A program made the translations under genes and the position numbers. Below are positions 1 through 3,673 of a DNA stretch of 5,224 nt, piece after piece (within the stretch, counting starts at the first letter, position 1; each line of letters opens with the position of its first letter). Source of the DNA: an uncultured Granulosicoccaceae bacterium (lineage in GTDB: Bacteria; Pseudomonadota; Gammaproteobacteria; JABXHR01); assembly GCA_937921805.1 (NCBI GenBank), contig CAKZUS010000262.1, positions 1 through 5,224 of the forward strand, given 5' to 3'. The notes below the pieces were generated by a model. It was not told the DNA's origin and did no database searches. It saw only the letters and a list, made by a program, of their open reading frames with translations.

Positions 1-831
1 GACCATTCCCGCCCCCAAGACTTCCAGCCACTTGCCGCCATCGATGCGAATGTCGACCTCGGTCGAGGGTTCGGTGAAGGGGAAATAAGACGGACGGAAA
101 CGAATCTCAACGTCCCCTTGGTCAAAAAAGCGCCTCAAGAATAGATCTAAATGCCCGAGCAGATGCCCCATCGACACGTCGCGGTCAACATACAGGCCTT
201 CGACCTGATAGAACATCGGCGAATGGGTCTGGTCCGAGTCGTGGCGATACACCCGCCCCGGCGCCAAGATGCGATACGGCGGCGGCTGGTTCATCATATG
301 CCGCACTTGCACCGATGAGGTGTGCGTGCGCAGCAAACGCCCATCGTTGAAGAAAAACGTATCGTGCATCGCGCGAGCGGGGTGATTGTGCGGAAAGTTC
401 AGCGCTTCGAAGTTGTGAAAATCATCTTCGATCTCAGGGCCTTCTGCCAGCGAGAATCCCAGCTGCGAAAACAAAGCAGTAATACGATCAATGGTCTGCG
501 TAATGGGGTGCAAGCCGCCGCGATGCTGACCACGACCTTCGAGCGTCATGTCGACACGCTCACCGGCCAAGCGCTGTGCCAGCTCCTGCGCCTCTAGAGT
601 GTTCTTGCGCTCGCCCAATGCCGCGCCTAGCGCGCGCTTGAGTTCATTGACAGCTTTGCCCAGGGCTGGGCGCTCGCTCGCATCGGCCTTGCTTACGGCC
701 TGCATCAAAGCGGTGACATGGCCTTTTTTGCCAAGATACGCCACTCTGCAGTCCTCTAGCGCGCGGCCATCGGCGCTGGCTTGAATCGCTGCGATACCTT
801 GTTCGCGCAACTGTTCGATTTGTTCGTTCAC
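1..831 (-). CDS. pheS: Phenylalanyl-tRNA synthetase alpha subunit (3' end cut by window edge)
   Basis: This cytoplasmic enzyme subunit charges tRNA-Phe with phenylalanine. It works as an alpha2-beta2 tetramer with PheT and carries the class II catalytic core. The 277 codons in view align with E. coli PheS along their whole length. An N-terminal coiled-coil region (about 1-90) contains the conserved YLGKKGHVT (residues 32-40). The catalytic domain begins near GGLHPITQTIDRI (105-117) and contains GPEIEDDFHNFEAL (131-144), HPARAMHDTFF (150-160), PGRVYRHDSDQTHSPMF (191-207), RFRPSYFPFTEPS (244-256) and KWLEVLGAGMV (267-277). About 50 C-terminal residues lie beyond the window, so the remaining active-site strands cannot be judged. 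The start is GTG at 829-831: no in-frame ATG, GTG or TTG precedes it before an in-frame stop, and it gives the family's usual N-terminus. The ribosome binding site is weak, with an AAGG about 15 nt upstream and a GAG closer in. pheT presumably follows off the left edge. The gene is last in view of the infC operon and sits behind a terminator-like attenuator. Confidence 0.97.
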   Translation of the reverse strand, partial: MNEQIEQLREQGIAAIQASADGRALEDCRVAYLGKKGHVTALMQAVSKADASERPALGKAVNELKRALGAALGERKNTLEAQELAQRLAGERVDMTLEGRGQHRGGLHPITQTIDRITALFSQLGFSLAEGPEIEDDFHNFEALNFPHNHPARAMHDTFFFNDGRLLRTHTSSVQVRHMMNQPPPYRILAPGRVYRHDSDQTHSPMFYQVEGLYVDRDVSMGHLLGHLDLFLRRFFDQGDVEIRFRPSYFPFTEPSTEVDIRIDGGKWLEVLGAGMV

Positions 832-877
832 GCCGCTCGTTTCAACCTTTTTGTAAGCATTCTTGAGTAATAGTCAC

Positions 878-900
878 TATGGGGTAAATTGTGCCCCATA
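878..900 (-). other. Second hairpin directly after the pheS-upstream terminator
   Basis: A perfect 7-bp inverted repeat (TATGGGG at 878-884, CCCCATA at 894-900) encloses a 9-nt loop. It starts at the U-tract of the preceding terminator, sharing position 900, so the two structures sit back to back. It lies 47 nt before the pheS GTG. It has no U-tract of its own on the minus strand. It could be part of the attenuation device, a 5' stabiliser of the pheS message, or a protein site. The repeat itself is certain; the function is inferred. Confidence 0.55.
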
Positions 901-938
901 AAAAAGGGAAAGGCGCGAAGAGTGCTGCCTTTCCCTCT
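900..938 (-). terminator. Intrinsic terminator or attenuator between rplT and pheS
   Basis: Read on the minus strand, a perfect 10-bp stem AGGGAAAGGC (936-927) pairs with GCCTTTCCCT (914-905). The loop is 12 nt, and one A-U and one G-U pair can be added at the base. A run of six T (905-900) follows, partly within the stem's 3' end. This is a complete Rho-independent terminator shape, 26 nt after the rplT stop and about 70 nt before the pheS start. In E. coli the same place holds the pheM leader and attenuator. The hairpin either separates ribosomal protein expression from pheST or acts as a partial or regulated terminator. A competing small hairpin, CCC-TAGA-GGG, overlaps the outer part of the ascending arm. 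Confidence 0.85.
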
Positions 939-963
939 AGGGTACGGTGACCGCTGGGACGCT

Positions 964-1323
964 TTACGCCTCCAACGCCGCCTTCGCCTGGTTGGCAATC
1001 GCTTGGAACGCGGCAAAGTCATGCACAGCCAGATCGGCCAAGACTTTACGGTCCACTTCGATTCCGGCTTTGTTCAAACCATTGACCAGCACGCTATAGG
1101 ACATATCGCACATACGCGCTGCGGCGTTGATGCGCACAATCCAAAGTTGGCGGAACTGGCGCTTGCGTTGACGACGGTCACGGTAGGCGTATTGGCCTGC
1201 TTTGGTGACCGCTTGTACGGCAACGCGATAGACGCGACTGCGCGCACCTTGATAGCCTTTCGCTTGGGCGAGAACCTTCTTATGACGCGCGCGCGCCTGT
1301 ACTCCACGTTTTACACGAGGCAT
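964..1323 (-). CDS. rplT: 50S ribosomal protein L20
   Basis: L20 binds 23S rRNA early in large-subunit assembly and, in E. coli, also represses translation of rpmI-rplT. The 119-residue product is near-identical to E. coli L20 (118 residues) over its first two thirds. It has the basic extended N-terminus MPRVKRGVQARARHKK, then KGYQGARSRVYRVA and YAYRDRRQRKRQFRQLWI, followed by the globular RNA-binding half with RINAAAR and DRKVLADLAV. The length is normal. The ATG follows AAGGGAGAGAGAAT, a strong Shine-Dalgarno at good spacing, and lies only 12 nt after the rpmI stop, so the two genes are almost certainly co-transcribed and probably translationally linked. Nothing is missing or unusual. Confidence 0.99.
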   Translation of the reverse strand: MPRVKRGVQARARHKKVLAQAKGYQGARSRVYRVAVQAVTKAGQYAYRDRRQRKRQFRQLWIVRINAAARMCDMSYSVLVNGLNKAGIEVDRKVLADLAVHDFAAFQAIANQAKAALEA

Positions 1324-1335
1324 ATTCTCTCTCCC

Positions 1336-1533
1336 TTAGCTGTGTGGCATCATTTGTTGTACTAAACCTGCATCGCTTTTGGCGACGTAGAGACCAGTAC
1401 GCAAATGGCGCTTACGCTTAGTGGATTTTTTCGTCAGGATGTGTCGGCGGTGCGATTGCGCCCGCTTGAACTTGCCTGACCCGGTTTTAACGAAACGCTT
1501 TGCAGCGCCGCTATTGGTCTTTTGTTTTGGCAT
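1336..1533 (-). CDS. rpmI: 50S ribosomal protein L35
   Basis: L35 is a small, very basic protein of the large ribosomal subunit. The 65-residue product has the same length as E. coli L35 and shares SGAAKRF (residues 8-14), the central RRHILTKKSTKRKRHLR and the C-terminal pattern GLV followed by a short tail. The ATG at 1531-1533 is chosen because it gives the conserved MPKQKT start and has a GGGAG Shine-Dalgarno about 6 nt upstream. The reading frame stays open for 20 more codons upstream to another ATG, but that extension has no family counterpart and runs through the hairpin region. The gene lies 96 nt downstream of infC and 12 nt upstream of rplT, the standard IF3-L35-L20 order. A hairpin upstream may be the L20 operator. 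Confidence 0.98.
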   Translation of the reverse strand: MPKQKTNSGAAKRFVKTGSGKFKRAQSHRRHILTKKSTKRKRHLRTGLYVAKSDAGLVQQMMPHS

Positions 1534-1561
1534 CAAAAACTCCCGTTGCCATGATGATATG

Positions 1562-1597
1562 GGGCGGCCGCGTCGGAGTAGACACGACGGCACGCCC
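1562..1597 (-). promoter_or_regulatory. Imperfect hairpin upstream of rpmI, candidate L20 translational operator
   Basis: In the 96-nt gap between infC and rpmI, the minus-strand RNA can form a three-part stem: GGGCG with CGCCC, then GCC with GGC, then GTCG with CGAC. That is 12 pairs, interrupted by a 1-nt bulge on one side and a 2-nt bulge on the other, under a 9-nt loop. The structure ends 28 nt before the rpmI start codon. In E. coli, L20 represses rpmI-rplT by binding RNA structures in this position that mimic its 23S site. The pairing can be read directly. The L20 link is inferred from position only, and I did not find a close sequence match to the 23S helices. Confidence 0.35.
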
Positions 1598-1629
1598 TTG
1601 TTATTGCTAGAACGCTATATTTACAGCGA

Positions 1630-2151
1630 CTAGCGGCGGCGCGGCGCAATGACCATCGTCATCTGCCGGCCTTCCATTGAGGGGTGTTGCTCCACCTGCC
1701 CCAATTCGTCGAGGTCTTCGCGAACCCGCTTGAGCAGCTCAGCACTCATTTCGCGGTGAGCCATCTCGCGGCCACGAAAACGCAATGTAATTTTTACCTT
1801 ATCGCCCCCCTCCAGAAACTCTGTGAGCTTGCGGAGCTTGACTTGGTAGTCGCCCTCTTCCGTGCCTGGGCGGAACTTGATCTCCTTGATCTGCACCTGC
1901 TTTTGCTTTTTCTTCGCTTCGCTGGCGCGCTTCTGGGCTTCGAACTTGAAGCGCCCGAAGTCCATGATTTTGCACACCGGCGGCTCGGCGTTCGGCTGGA
2001 TCTCTACAAGATCAAGTCCTGCGTCTTCCGCGAGCTCTTGTGCGCGACGGTTCGTGACAATGCCGACCTGTCCCCCTTCGGCGTCGATTAAACGCACTTC
2101 ACGTGAAGTGATATCCCGATTACGGCGGACTTCTTTTTTTGACCCAGCTAT
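1630..2151 (-). CDS. infC: Translation initiation factor IF-3 (likely AUA start)
   Basis: IF3 binds the 30S subunit, keeps the subunits apart and rejects wrong start codons and non-initiator tRNAs. With the start given here the product is 173 residues (E. coli has 180). The N-domain (about 10-80) shows NRDITSREVRLI, DLVEIQPNAEPPVCKIMDFG and FKFEAQK. A lysine-rich linker (about 77-90) leads to the C-domain (about 88-171) with IKEIKFRPGTEEGDYQVKL, DKVKITLRFRGREMAH and GRQMTMVIAP. Both domains are complete. The open frame runs upstream to an ATG at 2272-2274, but those 41 residues are not IF3-like. The only well-placed ribosome binding site (GGAGG, 2160-2164) points to an ATA codon at 2149-2151. 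The next conventional in-frame start is a GTG at residue 19, which would remove conserved sequence. First gene of the operon; its promoter lies just upstream. Confidence 0.97.
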   Translation of the reverse strand: MAGSKKEVRRNRDITSREVRLIDAEGGQVGIVTNRRAQELAEDAGLDLVEIQPNAEPPVCKIMDFGRFKFEAQKRASEAKKKQKQVQIKEIKFRPGTEEGDYQVKLRKLTEFLEGGDKVKITLRFRGREMAHREMSAELLKRVREDLDELGQVEQHPSMEGRQMTMVIAPRRR

Positions 2152-2164
2152 GCGCGTATCCTCC
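2149..2164 (-). promoter_or_regulatory. infC: infC ribosome binding site and AUA start codon
   Basis: The minus strand reads GGAGG (2164-2160), an 8-nt spacer, then ATA (2151-2149), in frame with IF3. No ATG, GTG or TTG occurs in frame between this Shine-Dalgarno and conserved residue 19. The nearest upstream alternatives are a TTG overlapping the Shine-Dalgarno itself and another TTG with no ribosome binding site. E. coli infC uses AUU, and IF3 limits its own translation by discriminating against such starts, so an AUA here would do the same job. The reading rests on spacing and homology, not on protein data. Confidence 0.75.
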
Positions 2165-2189
2165 AAAAATGCCAATATGCAAACACGGT

Positions 2190-2218
2190 ATTGTATGCCT
2201 AGATTGCCCAGCACACAA
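2190..2218 (-). promoter_or_regulatory. Candidate sigma-70 promoter for the infC operon
   Basis: On the minus strand, TTGTGT (2218-2213) and TACAAT (2195-2190) are separated by 17 nt. The -10 box matches consensus at 5 of 6 positions and the -35 box at 3 of 6. Transcription would start near 2183, leaving a leader of about 30 nt before the AUA start of infC, just enough for the GGAGG site. A GCACTT repeat copy abuts the -35 box. No competing -10 of similar quality was seen closer to infC. Confidence 0.5.
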
Positions 2219-2276
2219 GCACTTGCCCACGATGTTTCACAACTACCTGCACTTCTCGCGCACTTATCGCGCACTT
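2219..2276. repeat. Four GCACTT copies, three phased at 11 bp, upstream of the infC promoter
   Basis: GCACTT (AAGTGC on the minus strand) begins at 2219, 2249, 2260 and 2271. The last three are exactly 11 bp apart, and two of them form a 10-bp direct repeat, TCGCGCACTT, at 2256-2265 and 2267-2276. The copy at 2219-2224 touches the putative infC -35 box; the others would lie about 66 to 93 bp upstream of the start of transcription. Spacing of about one helical turn places the copies on one face of the DNA, as in activator or iteron-like binding sites. No regulator is known from this sequence. Confidence 0.5.
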
Positions 2277-2362
2277 GGGCTGAACAGTTGGGCTATATCA
2301 GCCGCAGATCTACGTTCATCGACCGCTATATTGGCCGCAAAAACTACTGTGGCATATGCAGA

Positions 2363-2368
2363 TATAAT
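2363..2368 (+). promoter_or_regulatory. Candidate -10 box for the kinase gene
   Basis: A perfect TATAAT lies 56 nt before the kinase ATG, in an AT-rich stretch (2341-2385) that contrasts with its surroundings. There is no good -35 hexamer 16 to 18 nt upstream and no TGn extended -10; an 8-bp palindrome, GCATATGC (2352-2359), lies just before it. An activator may therefore be needed. The leader would be about 50 nt and ends in GAGAGAATCTCACG, where GAGAG is a weak Shine-Dalgarno that can pair with the following TCTC. Confidence 0.4.
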
Positions 2369-2424
2369 GATACCTTTATATTTGTACCCGCTCTACCCCT
2401 ATTCTTACGCGAGAGAATCTCACG

Positions 2425-3438
2425 ATGCAGTATGACGTCTACGCAATCGGCAACGCCTTAGTCGACTCGGAATACACGATCACCGCACAGCAACTGATCG
2501 ATCTCGACGTCGAGCGCGCGCGCATGACGTTGATTGACTTGCCACGTCGCCAAGCTCTGCTCAGCGCACTCCAAGAGCAATCGGGCTTGCGCACCTGCGG
2601 AGGCTCGGCCGCCAACACCGTGATCGCCCTCGCGCAGCTGGGGGCAAAAACCTTCTATAGCTGCAAAGTAGCAAGCGATCCCTTGGGGCAATTTTATTGC
2701 CAAGACCTACTGAGCAATGGGGTCGATCACAACCTAGCATTAGATCATCTCGCAGAAGGCCACACGGGCACTTGCATCATCTTGGTCACGCCCGACGCCG
2801 AGCGCAGCATGAACACTTTTCTTGGTGCAACCACCGATCTTGATGCCACGTCGCTCAATCATGAGGCGCTGATTAACAGCCAGCTATTCTATATCGAAGG
2901 CTATTTGGTGGCCTCTGACAGCGCGCGCGCGGCAGCCATTGAAGGCTATCGCATTGCGCGCGAAAACGCCGTGCAAACGGCCCTCACCCTGTCCGATGTC
3001 AACATGGTGAATTTCTTTCGCGACGGCCTACACGCTATGCTCGGCGATGGGGTGGATCTATTGTTTTGCAATCTCGATGAGGCCCAAGCCTGGTGCCAGA
3101 GCGAAGATATGGCACAGATCCACCGCACCCTCGCTGCGCAAAGCCGCCAGTATTGCCTCACTCTAGGCGATCAGGGCTGTTCAGTGTGGGACGGACAACA
3201 GCTTCACCGACTCGAAGCCGTACACGTTAACGCCATGGATACCAATGGGGCGGGAGATCTTTATGCTGCCTGCGTTTTGCACGGTCACTCCCAAGGCTGG
3301 GAGCTGACTCAGTCCGCTCGCTTCGCTAACAATGCTGCGGGTCTGCTCGTCACCCAGCACGGCAATCGCCTCAGTGCCGACACCTTGCGCCACGTTCGCA
3401 GCAACTTTGACCAAGAGCGCTTAGCTATCGCCCTCTAG
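2425..3438 (+). CDS. PfkB-family kinase, adenosine kinase type
   Basis: This is a ribokinase/PfkB-fold sugar or nucleoside kinase, most like the proteobacterial proteins annotated as adenosine kinase, which phosphorylate adenosine to AMP in purine salvage. The 337-residue length is typical. It opens with the conserved YDVYAIGNALVD (residues 3-14), then a lid region with MTLIDLPRRQALLSAL. The substrate-binding glycine motif is CGGSAANTVIALAQLG (58-73), followed by YSCKVASDPLGQFY, VTPDAERSMNTFLG (121-134) and YIEGYLV. The nucleotide-binding part has DLLFCNLDEA (211-220) and TLGDQG (247-252). The PfkB signature DTNGAGDLYAA spans 272-282, and Asp278 is the expected catalytic base. All key motifs are intact. 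The ATG at 2425 has only a weak GAGAG ribosome binding site but gives the family's N-terminus. The gene is divergent from infC and 235 bp upstream of the GDH gene. Substrate is inferred from family resemblance; another ribonucleoside or sugar cannot be excluded. Confidence 0.92.
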   Translation: MQYDVYAIGNALVDSEYTITAQQLIDLDVERARMTLIDLPRRQALLSALQEQSGLRTCGGSAANTVIALAQLGAKTFYSCKVASDPLGQFYCQDLLSNGVDHNLALDHLAEGHTGTCIILVTPDAERSMNTFLGATTDLDATSLNHEALINSQLFYIEGYLVASDSARAAAIEGYRIARENAVQTALTLSDVNMVNFFRDGLHAMLGDGVDLLFCNLDEAQAWCQSEDMAQIHRTLAAQSRQYCLTLGDQGCSVWDGQQLHRLEAVHVNAMDTNGAGDLYAACVLHGHSQGWELTQSARFANNAAGLLVTQHGNRLSADTLRHVRSNFDQERLAIAL

Positions 3439-3451
3439 TCTCGCTCATCAC

Positions 3452-3475
3452 CCTGAGCTACTTGCAGAGCTAAGG
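3452..3475 (+). terminator. Weak hairpin after the kinase stop codon
   Basis: Thirteen nt after the stop codon, CCTGAGCT (3452-3459) pairs with AGCTAAGG (3468-3475). This gives 7 pairs with one G-A mismatch and an 8-nt loop. It is followed by TTTCGGGTCTTT, a poor, interrupted T-tract. It may be a weak terminator of the kinase message or simply the first of several hairpins in this gap. Confidence 0.35.
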
Positions 3476-3477
3476 TT

Positions 3478-3565
3478 TCGGGTCTTTACAGGTCAAAATC
3501 TCACCAGTGCAAAGCCCGCCAGAATGCGGGTTACATGAGATTGGATCGATAATTCCACGACCCGA
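3478..3565 (+). other. Nested inverted repeats, candidate structured RNA between kinase and GDH
   Basis: Three stems nest inside one another. The outer is TCGGGTC (3478-3484) with GACCCGA (3559-3565). The middle is AATCTCA (3497-3503) with TGAGATT (3536-3542), extended by GGTC (3491-3494) with GATC (3544-3547), including one G-U pair. The inner is AGCCCGC (3513-3519) with GCGGGTT (3526-3532), including one G-U pair, with a 6-nt loop. Together they fold nearly the whole 88 nt into one arm. The pairings are read directly. No known riboswitch or tRNA matches, and chance accounts for some 7-bp pairings, so a functional RNA is only a proposal. Confidence 0.35.
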
Positions 3566-3603
3566 TCACAGACTTCTTCGCTGATTTGTGCGTAAACCTA
3601 TCA

Positions 3604-3633
3604 ACGGCCATGTTTTTGCTTAAACATGGCCGT
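3604..3633. repeat. Perfect 12-bp inverted repeat upstream of the GDH gene
   Basis: ACGGCCATGTTT (3604-3615) and AAACATGGCCGT (3622-3633) are perfect complements around a 6-nt loop, TTGCTT. The repeat ends 40 nt before the GDH GTG. Neither strand has a T-run after the stem, so it is not a normal intrinsic terminator in either direction. It could be an operator for a dimeric regulator, an mRNA leader hairpin, or a Rho-assisted or processed 3' end of the kinase message. A 12-bp perfect match at this spacing is very unlikely by chance. Confidence 0.7.
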
Positions 3634-3673
3634 CCATCGTGGGCGTACACTTAGTCGATCAAAGGAAGTTCTT

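Noticed and set aside
845..877. A pheS promoter (GTGACT, 16 nt, TACAAA on the minus strand)
   Set aside because: Both hexamers match consensus at only 4 of 6 positions and the leader would be very short; not strong enough to annotate.
828..1022. A minus-strand frame reading through the pheS-upstream terminator and containing F-P-F-F, considered as a pheM-like leader
   Set aside because: Its start lies deep inside rplT without a ribosome binding site, and the Phe codons are in the terminator's 3' arm and U-tract, where a stalled ribosome could not prevent the hairpin in the usual way.
889..1365. A 158-codon plus-strand open frame opposite rplT
   Set aside because: It is the mirror of the highly conserved L20 gene; it also runs through the terminator and has no family resemblance.
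1534..1593. A 20-residue N-terminal extension of L35 from an upstream ATG
   Set aside because: L35 is 65 residues and starts MPK; the inner ATG has a good GGGAG ribosome binding site and the extension runs through the hairpin.
1862..2461. A 199-codon open frame on the plus strand opposite infC and the divergent region
   Set aside because: It is antisense to a clear IF3 gene, its protein has no recognisable pattern, and it overlaps the kinase start in another frame.
3478..3565. A possible tRNA or tRNA remnant: 88 nt with a 7-bp end stem and a GGATCGATAATTCC T-arm-like stretch
   Set aside because: The T-loop is 8 nt with a broken stem, the central hairpin has a 6-nt loop instead of a 7-nt anticodon loop, no D-arm is evident and no CCA follows.
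3439..3673. An integron attC site or insertion-sequence end among the inverted repeats after the kinase
   Set aside because: No GTTRRRY/RYYYAAC core pair, no transposase or integrase, and no target-site duplication are visible.
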